From contig JABANP010000157.1 in the NCBI GenBank assembly GCA_013115135.1, forward strand, positions 39,837-103,836: a stretch of DNA of 64,000 nucleotides. Reading direction: 5' to 3'. The DNA comes from Perkinsus olseni. Taxonomy: Eukaryota; Perkinsozoa; Perkinsida; Perkinsidae. Within the stretch, counting starts at the first letter, position 1. The number at the start of each line of letters is the position of its first letter. Shown piece after piece: positions 1 through 10,284 of the stretch. The position numbers were made by a program, and so were the translations under genes. The notes beneath the pieces are model-generated. The model was not told where the DNA came from. It did not search any database and was given only the letters and a program-made list of their open reading frames with translations.

Positions 1-616
1 GAATGTCCGCAAGCCTTGGTTGTACTCGCGACTCTGTCGTCTAGCAGCCCTAGTTCTGGTCGAAGGTCCCCTGGTCACCCCGTGAACGAGGACCTCTGCA
101 TGATCCAAGGCGACGAGGGAGATCAACCCATCGCCGTCGAGAATCTAAAGACAGTGAATGACTGTTGTCGATGCGATGGCTCAATACGGAATATATAATG
201 CTCATACTCTCACAGCCTTCCGTCGAGAAAGTTGAATTGAGGCTGACCGAATGTTATGGTACCGAGTGTACTGCGTCCATGGCGCTAGAAATTTTTGAGA
301 TGCGACGAGCCGGTTTGCATTGCGAGAAGTTCTCTGAGACCCGGTTGAACAGACAGGCCGACACTATCGAGTCTCCTTTCCGCCGTACTGAGTTGCGTTC
401 ATAGCTGCCCCAGCTGAAACGAACCTCGCCCCGTACTACCGCTTGCAACTCCTCCGCATGCTTCAGGTGGCTGGTGTCCACCCGTGACCACTCGGCGTCT
501 AGCAGTAGCCCTGGCCCTACCACAGGCAGCCTAGCAGGCGCCAATCGCCTCCTCTTTCGAGATTCGTGCTCCTCAAGGAATTGGTGAAGGAAAATCGGCC
601 CGTCTTCAAGCGACAT
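1..616 (-). CDS. Truncated gene, product unknown (5' exons)
   Basis: Product not recognised. On the minus strand an exon reads from an ATG at 616 for 120 codons (it begins MSLEDGPIFLHQFLEEHE) to a stop at 254. I take that stop to be intronic, because GT and AG candidates surround it and a second open stretch between about 130 and the window edge carries ILDGDGLISL, which looks like the first half of an EF-hand loop. The gene would continue beyond base 1. The exon is rich in Arg and Lys near residues 20-30 and has no membrane segment. The splice sites were not fixed by phase, so the model is tentative. Confidence 0.4.
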
Positions 617-1202
617 ATGACAACAGTTGGGAACTCAAACGGGACTTGCGCTTTGAGTGCTCTCTGAACGATTTTGACCGGTTGCGCGTCTGCGTGCAGA
701 TTTGTACGCAGACGCGTTAAGGTCTCCGGAAAATTTAATTACAGCAAAATATTTTCTGGAAACGGAATTATACACGTCTGACATGGTGGATACGGATCAC
801 GGGTGAAATTTCATCAACCTCAACCACTTAATAAAGAACCTTTTTGTGTTTTATTAAAGAACATGATACGCCTAGTCATGCCCAAGAGCAATAATCCGAC
901 TTATCGGCGTTTCTGAAGTTGTGAAAAGGATCTCCGACCGTATCGTGTGGCGCAGCCTGGAGTTCAACGGACTTGGTCAACCTGAAGCTTCAAACCTCGT
1001 TAGGGAAGTGACCCAACGTCGATTCTCGAGCTCGTTACTGTCTCACTCGACTAAGGAGTGGAGGAGGCCCTGAGTGTACAGGTGCAATTGACATTGACTG
1101 GGGTGATATTGACTCGAGTTTATGATGGAGGCACTGCAAGGCTGAAGACTTCCTATGAGAAGTCACGTGCCTGGAAGAACCGCCCCCTGCCGCTCATCAG
1201 GC

Positions 1203-1313
1203 GGCGGCAAACTGCCCGACGATGACGAAGAGACCGACACCCTATCCGCCTACAGCCGGTGCCCTTTGTGCCGAGAGACGTGGCGAATGTGCCTTGTCCA
1301 GCACGTTGCATGA
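1203..1313 (+). CDS. Possible terminal exon with CxxC motif
   Basis: A short plus-strand open stretch encodes an acidic run (LPDDDEETD) followed by SRCPLCRETWRMCLVQH and a stop at 1311. The CPLC pair with later Cys and His residues looks like part of a zinc-binding (RING-like) end, but a full RING consensus is not visible. Upstream exons were not found. It could also be chance. The rest of 617-1977 shows no gene that I can support. Confidence 0.25.
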   Translation, partial: GGKLPDDDEETDTLSAYSRCPLCRETWRMCLVQHVA

Positions 1314-1977
1314 GGGAAGCTTCTATCGTGACGGAGGGGTTGTGGCAGGTAGTAGACGGAATCTCCGGAGCCGCTTCAGATGAATCTCAGAATTGATTCT
1401 TGGGCTGCATTTGTACGTGTGCTGTTCAAGTTAGCTTTCAAACGGGACTTGTACCCTTCGTATGTGCCGTTCTGTCAGACCGGTTCCGCCGAACCGCGTT
1501 TGTTTTCAATATTCCACAAAATCTTAGCAGAAGTAGTGTGCGGCCTACAATGAATTCATGTGATCAAACTAAGGCGTGAAATTCGAGTATGATACCCTAA
1601 GAGATGGTACACAACTCTCCACCAGCGAGAAGACAGAGCCGCGCTGCCTGAATAAGTAACGCAGCCTGGAGCTCCGCGAGGAGTCTGTAGTGGGAAAAGC
1701 TATTCTTAGTCCGTGTAACCATCTTCCTGCCTAAAAGTGGCGCTTATGAGTGCCCTCAGTCCCCAGACTGCGGCAGTTATTGTGTTTGAAGTCAGGCTGG
1801 GCTGATTGGTGGGGTGGTGTGACTCGGTAAGGGTAGCAGGTTACAGAGGGACGAAAGGCACACAGGGTTTATAGCGACCGTAACGGTCCAGCGCATCGCT
1901 CAATGGAGTATCGATGCCCCTTGGGGTTGCCACAAGAAGGCCGAACCGAGCCCTGCCGCAATAGTTCCTACTATGAG

Positions 1978-4900
1978 ATGTCATTCATTTTCAATCTAGC
2001 CTCCACTATCACTAGCGCGTTAGAGGGCGATCCAACACCCGTATCCGAGGGCCCCGACGATGGCAACGTGGAGGCTGAGGAGCAGCCAAAGGACTCCAGG
2101 TGGGAGAATTCGGCAGGTAGAAAACTCGGGGAAGTACTCTCCAGGGTAGAATCGGGGTATGTCCGTGGGATTGCCTGCGTATTTTCAGTTTCAAAGGCCA
2201 CCAGTGTCGCAAAGGAAGGCGCAGACTTCTTCACAGCTCTAGCGGATAACATCGGTCGCGATGTGAGACGGATCGGGAATGCCAGCGTTCGTTGTGGACC
2301 TCCACTCGTCGTATCTAGGTCAGCACTTATGACGTAGTGGAAGCAGTGAAGGAGTGTAAGGAGCGTAACACCGCATCACCACAGGAGTTGAGGCACGACG
2401 CGCATGTAGTGTGGGGGCTCATCTCCAACACGGTTCTCCAATTGATCTCTTTGGTGGCTGCACGTTGCTAGCAACCCGGGTATCCTGAGTCACTGAACAG
2501 CGATCGCTCGGTCACCTTTCGTCTGGGTTCCTTTACGAAGATTCTCATTGCCGACGCTCTGTTTCGATGAGAGTTGATTCTTCTGGAGCATACAGTCTTC
2601 AGCCTTCTGCCTTTGCGAGGACTTCTGCGTTCCTTCCAGCTGAGTGAGTGCCTGGCGCGGCTCCGAGAATCTGCGGAAACGTCCGTTGGGTGTTTGCTGG
2701 TGAATCAAGACAGCGGAAGGAACGACGCAGGGCTGTCCAACCTGGGTAGTAATCGACTCGAGTGGCGCGAATGCCTGCGATCTCCAGGGGTTCGTCTTGG
2801 TATCCTCGAGCGCGCTCATATCTTAATGTGGCAGGTATTGTTCTCACTCTGCTTACTCGAGTGCTGGCGGGAGACGAGGACTCACCGATCAAGCGCGACG
2901 ACTCGCAGGACTACGTTGATGAGATAGTGGAAAATGCCTTGGCAGTGGTACTAGTGATCAGGGTTCTCCGCTCTCGCCTGAGAGTGCCTGTAGTGGGCGA
3001 CGACTCACTCTCCCACTTATTCGGGGCCTTCAATGCCTTCGCGAGCACTTATTCGCAATACCTCGGGATACCAGTGCATCGGTACAGGTACAGAAGCTGT
3101 GGGACAATCTAGAGGGACAGTCAGATTCTGAGAATGCTGATGACGACAAGGATGCCATCGACTGGTGAGCTCGGATCGTGCTCGGATATTAGTGGTTTGT
3201 TTGGTGCATGTTGCAGGGCCTCCGTGATCTCACTCATGATGAGCCACTCGTCCAATGGGATCACCTTCATACGGTGCTTGGAGGTGCTCGGGGGGGGGAC
3301 CACGAGAGCATCCCACCGCGTACGTTTGTTGCAGGTCCGTGTGAGTGCAGCTTGCAGGATTTGCAATTCCGTTGTACGACAGTCAGAGGTGGCGGGTCTG
3401 TCCAGCCCCCGTGAGTCACTCTCGAAGGTGAGGCAGACGGTGGAATCTACTTCAGGCCCCGATTATACGGTCGCGATGCTTGGGGCTCCTCGGTGATGAC
3501 CAGAAGTGAACTACTCAGGCACTGGTGCATTCTCCAAGTGGAATCGGAGCCCTTTTGGGCGCAATATCCGCGTTGTCGGCACAAGACCAGTTACAGTTGT
3601 CCGACTGGGAGCCGGCACCAGTAGAGCTAGAATTTTTGTATCATATGTTGATCCCTGCCTCGGGCGTGTCTGCGGGTGGCAGTGATGATGATCAGCAGAG
3701 AGACGACGGTGGTGACCTGCAGAAGATCGTTTGTTTTCAAGGAGGCGTCGAGAGCCTCGTGGCTCTGGTGAGCGCTGCTGTCTAGTCGGAAACGCACTGT
3801 CCGAGTCGTGCCTCTCCTTCTCAGGGCCGCCGTAACCTATCGCAGCCGCTGGTGGTTGCAGCATGTGTTGCTTGTCTGTATCAGCTGGCAGTGAATGAAG
3901 GATGTAGAAAGTGAGCAATTCCTAGAGGATTGCGGCGAACCCCTTGTCTACCTCTAGACCGCCTCAGGTATATCAAGGAGACGGGCCTGTTGAAATCTTT
4001 GATCGATTTATGCCGGATGATAGCGGCTCAAATCACCCCAGAGGCCACTGACGACCTGGAAGGTAGCTGGAAGAATAGCGCCGTAGAAATTCGGCCAGGC
4101 GTCCATCGATCGCCACGAGACTCGAATCACTCTTCAATCTCCATTTTCGCTTTCCTTAGGCGTTTTGGCTTCTATGGTTTCGTGCATCACATGCTTTGAG
4201 TCCGCGGACATACAGAAAGTGTCGAGCGCTTCAGACTTGAGATTGGAGGCTTTCAAGGTGCAAAGGAAGCATACGGGAAACTGCGTCCTCGTGGGTTGCG
4301 AATGACGCTGTTCTGCCCTCAGGCTCTCAAACGGTCTTTGGAGTCTCATATTGTCGCCGATTCTCCTGAGGTCGTTCAGTGGCTATCACGGTTGTTAGTG
4401 CACATGGGCCTTGACGAAAGCAGCGCTCCTGAAGTGATGAGCTATGCTGTGGACGCGATGCTCGCTCCTGTCTTGGAGGGGGACGAGAACACTCTCGACG
4501 CAATGCGGAATGACATGTTGAAGGAGTTGTGTGCCGTGCCGGTGAGGTAGGAAGTGAGTCGTGTTAAGTACTCTCTTGAGCGTCGTTCCATGCAGCCTTG
4601 CGAAATACTTATGCACGGTCCCAGAGGCTGTCAACTCGGCACTCCAAAGCTGGGAGGATTCGCCGCAGCTGGCTAGTTTTGGGCTGCGTGCTCTGTCAGC
4701 AGCGAGGCAAAACCACGCTGAAGTGGCGGAAATATACTTTGAAGGTGAGAGTCTTCAGCCTCTTTAAATACGCTCCTTTCTCTGTGTAATCTTACTTTAC
4801 TAAGAGGGGCTCGCCATTTTCATACAACGTGAGGGATGTCGCGTATTTTCATCTCCTGGCGACTGATCTCGGAGTTCGAGACTCGAACTCAGTGTGAAGG

Positions 4901-5573
4901 CTTTGGAGTTCTCGAAGCCAGTCTGGCTTAGCCAGAAGGCTGGTTCTGGACCGACATGTGCTGTAGGTATATCGTCTTTGGTGAAAGCGCTCGTCGAGGC
5001 TCGGAACTGTCCAGAGAATCCGACGGGTTCGTCAACGCCGAGAGGAAGCGCTCGGTATTCTACACTCCTTGCGCAGGTAGACCCTGCTGGTCGACTCAGA
5101 CTGAGTCACTCAGTATCATCGAGCTTCGCCTCTTCTCGCGTGAGCGGGCCGCGGTCCGAGGCAGAACATGCTTACTCTCTCGATCCCCTTGCAAGCTTCT
5201 CCTAAATTACGAGTTCTATTCAGGCATTGCGAGTTCTCTTCTTATGGGCAGCAGGATCGTCATTCAACGACCAACTGCATCTGTACATTTGCGGAGAAGT
5301 CGGGAACTCGCCCATACTGATTCCGGCCCTCTCGGAGATTGCTGCGTGTAGAACTGCCGCAGGTGGAGAGGACGTCTACATTGTAAGTATCGGGTCGTCG
5401 TGGCGTTCTGTTGCCTTCCCTTTCCACCTTGCTCCGTTTCGGCGAGGTCTCGCTCTGTCCCTCTATTTTAATTCAGCGATTGAATAGCTTATCCTTGAAT
5501 GGTTCTATGTGCCCTCAACGCTAGAGACATGTCAGCTATGCATCTACAATGTGGGTTCTATACCGTGGGAGTG
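1978..5573 (+). CDS. Multi-exon alpha-helical (ARM/HEAT-like) repeat protein
   Basis: A large plus-strand gene broken by many short introns. Open exons with helix-loop-helix character include GLLKSLIDLCRMIAAQ (about 3980-4060), a stretch near 4330-4540 with VVQWLSRLLVHMGLDES, one at 4597-4744 with LASFGLRALSAARQNHAEVA, and one at 5227-5380 with ALRVLFLWAAG. The last exon after the acceptor near 5490 ends IYNVGSIPWE and stops at 5571-5573. The pattern resembles armadillo or HEAT repeats, but no specific family was recognised. The start at 1978 (MSFIFNLAS) is the first ATG of a long open exon (1903-2337) and is uncertain. Exon joins between 2300 and 3500 are unresolved, so this could be two genes. 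No signal peptide or membrane segment is evident. Confidence 0.5.
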
Positions 5574-5625
5574 AGTGTCGTGAGGGGCCGCCATTGACTC
5601 AGTGAGGACCCCTCACGGCCCCTAT

Positions 5626-5991
5626 TCACGCTTGCATTGATATGATGATGGTCATTGGATGACTTATGGTCTCGCATTCGGAGTGTTTGCCGGTGGCGAT
5701 TCTTGCGACCGGAGGCGCTTCGTTGAAGTCTTCAACTTGAAGAACGTCGTTTTGAAGGAAGCGACATTCGGTGTTGGCTTGTTCGTGATTCGCAAACCGC
5801 CAGTGCATGCGAAGACTCGTCTGATTCTGCACTAGGGGCCCAAGTAGACGCTCACCAGGCTCGGCACAGAAGGAGTACCCATTGCTCAGTGAGTAAAGGT
5901 GGTCAGCGCGCTGGGCACGAGAGACAATAGCAATGGCATCCACCGTCTTTGACGGCCTGAGCGTCATATTCCTGACGAATGGGAGAGGCAA
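5626..5991 (-). CDS. Hypothetical protein, convergent with the upstream gene
   Basis: Product not recognised. A 121-codon minus-strand stretch without introns, with sensible composition (for example VDAIAIVSRAQRADHLYSL and LRMHWRFANHEQANTE) and no membrane segment. The frame opens at a TTG at 5991; the first ATG is at 5967 (MTLRPSKTV). An upstream exon may be joined near 6020. It ends 52 bases from the end of the preceding plus-strand gene. It may be a shadow ORF. Confidence 0.35.
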   Translation of the reverse strand: MPLPFVRNMTLRPSKTVDAIAIVSRAQRADHLYSLSNGYSFCAEPGERLLGPLVQNQTSLRMHWRFANHEQANTECRFLQNDVLQVEDFNEAPPVARIATGKHSECETISHPMTIIISMQA

Positions 5992-6103
5992 CCCATCGGC
6001 GTTGTGGACCCCGCGCTACTATGAACGGTGGCTTTCCGCGAGCTGCGCTCGCTTCAAGTGTCGGCTCATCCGAAGAGACGACTGCTTTCGGCTGACATAA
6101 GCG

Positions 6104-6845
6104 ATGACGAACCAGATAGCCTTCGGGATCACCAATGGCATACCTTACGACTGGATTCTGGACAAAATTGGTGGGACGATTCGCTTAGAGATGCTACACG
6201 GGGTCAAGCTCGGTCTTGAGGATAATTGTGAATTTGAGTCAAATAATTTGACTCAAATTAAATTTGACAGTCACTGGTATTTAAAGGTTGGCGATGACAT
6301 TTCGGGAGATTCGCGGCTCCATACACCGACGAACAATGCAGCATTCTCGATATTGCCGGCATTCATGTCGGCTTGACATGCCTCGAGAGGACAGAGTTTT
6401 GGTAGAGAAAACTGAGGCGAGCGAGGTGAATGAGGCGTACAGAAGGAGGGAAATAGAAGGAGGACAAGGGGGTGACATTGACTCTCACCATGGTGCACCG
6501 TCCGTGTCTGAGCTCACCACCTATCCTGACCTCCTCTCATCGCTCGTGCGTGAAGCCGCTCTATGCTCTGACGATGATGATTCATCTTCTTCGACTCCCT
6601 CCTCCGTGCCGGAAATGAAATGGGTCAACATAGAAGGCTCATATGCTGGGTTGACGATCTCGAACGCGTCGTCAGTGAAGTGTCATCTCTCCAAAATATT
6701 TTATCCTGATCTTTGCGTCCTTGGTTATTATGAGGCTTCATGCCAGCTCCGAGCCCATGGTCCGAGCGAGTTCGAGTTCGAAACGTGCGTTCTCTCCGTA
6801 GATCGCTCTGATTCAGATCAGCAAGGTCGTATTCCCGTGCTGTGA
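6104..6845 (+). CDS. Hypothetical protein, two exons
   Basis: Not recognised. Exon 1 (6104-6286) starts MTNQIAFGITNGIPYDWIL and ends ...HWYLK. A 55-base GT-AG intron (6287-6341) keeps phase 0, and exon 2 (6342-6845) is open to the stop. Exon 2 encodes a hydrophilic, Ser/Asp-rich protein with an acidic patch CSDDDDSSSSTPSS and no signal peptide or membrane segment. Exon 1 contains a perfect 14-base inverted repeat (6231-6259) that is translated as part of the protein. If splicing differs, exon 2 alone is the better-supported part. Confidence 0.45.
6231..6259. repeat. Perfect 14 bp inverted repeat, 1-base loop
   Basis: AATTTGAGTCAAAT, one base, then its exact reverse complement ATTTGACTCAAATT. 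It lies inside the predicted exon 1 of the gene at 6104-6845. Confidence 0.95.
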
Positions 6846-8276
6846 TTAATACTAGGCCTTCGTAACGAAAAAAGCGGAGCTCGGCACGAAGTCTCGGGTT
6901 CGAACCCCAGCCAGGGCTTTTCTCTGTATTTTTTCGGGTTCATCTACAACGGTCCACGCTGGTTTTGGTTGGTAGAACGGGGATGGGCGCGCTTTCGTAT
7001 TTTTTACAGAATATATGAATCGAGACCTTTCGATTGGTATGCGTCCCATGAGTTCATTCAGCATAGTCGTGGAGAAATAATTTGAACGAACGAACGGACG
7101 AACGCACAAAAAAAGCGCAGAAGTGACAGTATATGCTCCGCAACTCGCTTCGCTCGCTCCGCAATTAATGCGTTCCAGCATGTGGGGGAATAATCTTACA
7201 AGTATACGAACCAAACGAGGCTTAAAGGGCATTCGCGTGCTCTTCTTAGAGAGTGCGAGCCCGCGAACGCGTCTCGGGATTCGAATCCAATTCAACATGC
7301 CGCGGGATCTATCCCTAAGCGGCTAAGAAATGCCGATACACCTACCGGAAGCATTCTGGTGATGGGTCTGATAAATGTGGCGACGATCATCTCGCTCAGG
7401 CTTGCGGCAATTGGATTGCCCTTCGCGAACGTATGAGGCTGTCCGTCTGATCTTGTCATCTCTGCCTTAGTCGGGACTGTCGTGTGCGATACTTGGGGCA
7501 GCCATCATGAGCGGTAAAACTGTCATTCAAGATGCCGTGGAGTCGAGGGTAGGTGCATGAAGGTTGTGTGCATATCCCGAGTATAACAGGTTTAGGTTGC
7601 ATGACAGTGTTTAGGTTACGGTCAAGACATTCGTGAGCAATCTTAGTGGCCTTCTGCAGTTGAAGTATCAAAGATCGCAAGGAGGCCTACTGGACGGAGG
7701 CAAGACTTGCCTCTACGGTTTAGCAGAAGCAGAACGTTGCTCCTACTAGACCCGTTCGTAGTACCAATATTTGAATTAATTGAGCCTCGTTTAACGAGGT
7801 GGAGCTTTTTACTGTGTTCTTATATTGTCAAACGGCTCGGCGGAACTGGAGCTGACATATGTACAGCAATACAACTTTAATCAGATGGGCCAGCGATCTG
7901 GAGCGATCTTCAGCGTGTACGTAATGGAGCGAAGAAAAGCTGCGTACAAGGGCTGTTATCGAAAGCGGCACCGAGCAGCAACGTGAGTGAGAAGAGCGGA
8001 GAAGGTGAGCTTCGTAACCTTGTCTCGAGATGGACTCACCGTTGTGTCCTGGACGGAGACAACTGGACTATTGAAATGGGTTTGATAGAAAAACCGAAAA
8101 ATTGCTCTCGACAATTAAGCTGAGGATATTCTCTATGCGTAACTCTCAAAGCCGCTCCTCGACGACCGGATGGGATGAGCTCAGAGAGATGTGGCCGGTG
8201 ATACGATACACGGTGTATGGGATGAAGTAGCTTGGACTTGTGACATGCTACCCGGCTCACCGGCCTTGGTAGCCTG
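6846..8276. other. No gene supported; two palindromic B-box-like sites
   Basis: Open frames here are short and unconvincing on both strands. Two 12-base palindromes, GGGTTCGAACCC (6896-6907) and GGATTCGAATCC (7277-7288), are both preceded by GTCTCGGG or the same bases overlapping, and look like tRNA T-arm/B-box sequences, but no A box or tRNA fold surrounds them. A (GAAC)n-like run lies at about 7083-7104. A minus-strand ORF spans 6852-7298 but shows no known domain. Confidence 0.4.
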
Positions 8277-8291
8277 ATGCTTTGGCTCAAG
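8269..8291 (+). other. Spliced-leader-like sequence
   Basis: GTAGCC, six bases, then TTTGGCTCAAG. The known dinoflagellate/perkinsid spliced leader has GTAGCC followed closely by a T-run and TTGGCTCAAG, so the two blocks match but the spacer is about four bases longer. It sits at the 5' end of the coiled-coil gene. It could be a relic, or chance. Confidence 0.3.
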
Positions 8292-9311
8292 ACTTTCCCT
8301 TATTCAGCCTCGACGGACAGTGGTAATGGTGCACCGAGTGTTCGAGTTGACGAGGATGGCGAGGATTCTACCGAAGGACCCGCATCGAATGCGCAAATGA
8401 AGAGAGTCGTGGCCGGTTATCAGTCCATCATCAGCGCTCACGAACAGGTATGATGATGTCGCAATCTACAGGGCTTACGCTGTCGGTTGGCGAGACTAGT
8501 CAGATCGCTAATGTCGAATATTTGATAATAGCCGATTTTTTACGAGCGTTATCGGTCGTGTTCGTGACCGGTGTGGATTCCAGGCCGCAAGTTTCGCCCC
8601 AGCCGTAGCGGAGAACCCTGAGGTCTGGTGTCCTGTCTCAGGAGCTGACTGAGCTGCGAAAGGAGGTGGATCGGCTTCATGCGGAGAACGACAAGTTGAA
8701 GAGCTCGATACAGGTGAATAGGACCGTGGAGGGTTCTACGATTTTACGGGTCTCCTGGGAGATGGCGATTGATGTTCTTGCGCAGGCCCAGGGCATCAAG
8801 ATGACCGAAGCGGGCGACTCTGACGCTACCATGGCCCTTGTAGACAGAGTGGCGAAAAGCCTCCGGGAGAAGGTGAGACGTCTAGTTGTGGAGTCTCGAA
8901 GAACTCTCTGAATCAGCGTACGGGTTTCAGGTTGATGGTCTCACCAGACAGCTGGCGGAGGCCCAGACGCAGGCAGCATCCAAAGATGCAAATACGGTAC
9001 GATTGAGCAGTCCGTGACTTGAGGATGTGGGAGTGGTGTTCATCATGCAGTATCGGAAGCTCCTAGCAGACGATAACGAGAGGCGGACGCGGATGATCGA
9101 GGCTTTTGAGAAGAATCATATCGACGGACCAGGTGGGGAACTCATTCTAGTTCCTGTGGATCTGAATGGAGCTCTAGATGTGCCGCGGTATCGGCTGTTA
9201 CCATCAGATGCGGAAACGACGATAGCGTCTCCCGTTGCCTGCTTGGTTGATAGCACGCCGAACGGGTCGCTGGATAGATCTCCTGCGGGAAATGAAGGTC
9301 CAAGTCCCTAG
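8277..9311 (+). CDS. Coiled-coil protein, five exons
   Basis: Five exons join in phase 0 throughout: 8277-8447, 8642-8713, 8762-8872, 8931-8996 and 9051-9311, giving about 226 residues. Residues about 50-160 are heptad-like and charged (SIISAHEQELTELRKEVDRL and DGLTRQLAEAQTQAASKD), so a coiled coil is likely. The C-terminal third is less regular (GGELILVPVDLNGALD) and ends in a Pro/Ser-rich tail. No catalytic motif was recognised; a structural or adaptor role would be a guess. The ATG at 8277 sits within a sequence resembling a dinoflagellate spliced leader (8269-8291), and a strong acceptor (TTATTCAG, about 8300-8307) follows it, so the true 5' end may lie downstream or be trans-spliced. Introns are 48-194 bases. 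Confidence 0.72.
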
Positions 9312-9694
9312 TATACTTCCGGTATCACTTGCAAAGCACGTTGAGCAGTATACTGTTTCTATCTGTTAGAGTGTTGGGTTATGAATTTGATTCGACCGAT
9401 TCTAGACGGGACAGCAGTCCTCGGGGAGATCTGGGCGCTGCAGCTCGGCCCTGCTCGAGGATTCTCGATCTTTCCAGCACATGTCACTCATTAACGCCGA
9501 GGGGAGTCGGTTCATCGTCGGGCTAAATCATGGAAAGTGAGTCGTCTAGATTTCGAACCCGAGTGCCTTCCATTGTGAAACTTTTACTGAGGCGTTGATG
9601 GCGGCAGCAGCGAGTCGTAGCTCGGGACTCTTAGAGTGGACCACTGTTGGGAATCAAATGCAGCTGCATTCGCGAATAGATTGAGGAAATTATC

Positions 9695-9766
9695 TGGACG
9701 TGCCGGGGTTTGAACCCGGGGCCTTCTGCATGCAAAGCAGACGTGATACCACTACACCACACGCCC
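9695..9766 (-). tRNA. tRNA-Ala (anticodon TGC)
   Basis: On the minus strand: a seven-base acceptor stem GGGCGTG/CACGTCC with one G-T pair, a D arm with GTGTAGTGGTATCAC (A box), an anticodon arm TCTGC-TTTGCAT-GCAGA giving anticodon TGC, and a T arm CCGGG-TTCAAAC-CCCGG (B box). No CCA is encoded and there is no intron, as expected for a eukaryotic nuclear tRNA gene. It lies between the coiled-coil gene and hslU. Confidence 0.96.
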
Positions 9767-10284
9767 GTGGGTTATCTTTCTGTACGTGGCTCCTGCGGTA
9801 TATGCGCAGTGCTCTAAGATCAGCGAGGGACCCTGTCATTCTCTGCCTCGCGACTCGTCAATTCAGCAGTGCGGCAAATCGAGATCCGAGTGTGTAGCTC
9901 AAGCGTACACTGTTCGGCTCGCGCCGGCACGTCTTCAAAGGCGTAGAAGTATAGTAATGGAGCTTTCTCATTGATTACCCACTACGTGGATGGGATCACG
10001 AATAAGCCGTATACTCAGGGACGGCGCTCACGTCCCCTGATGTTTTCGAGGCGTGAAGCTGAGCCCGAGGCATCATTCCATAAATCCACTGTAACCAACG
10101 AGAGTTGACGCCCTAGGTATCTCCCGTGAAGTTTGTCAATCGGTTTCTACTTCTGCGAGATGCTCTGTTTGGTTTCGACTACACTGTTACCGAGACGGGA
10201 CGAGACTGCAATACTCAATGACGTCTTTATCCTATCTGGGGGTCGTGATTTGCTGATCAAGGTTTTTGTTTGCCGCCGTGGAAT

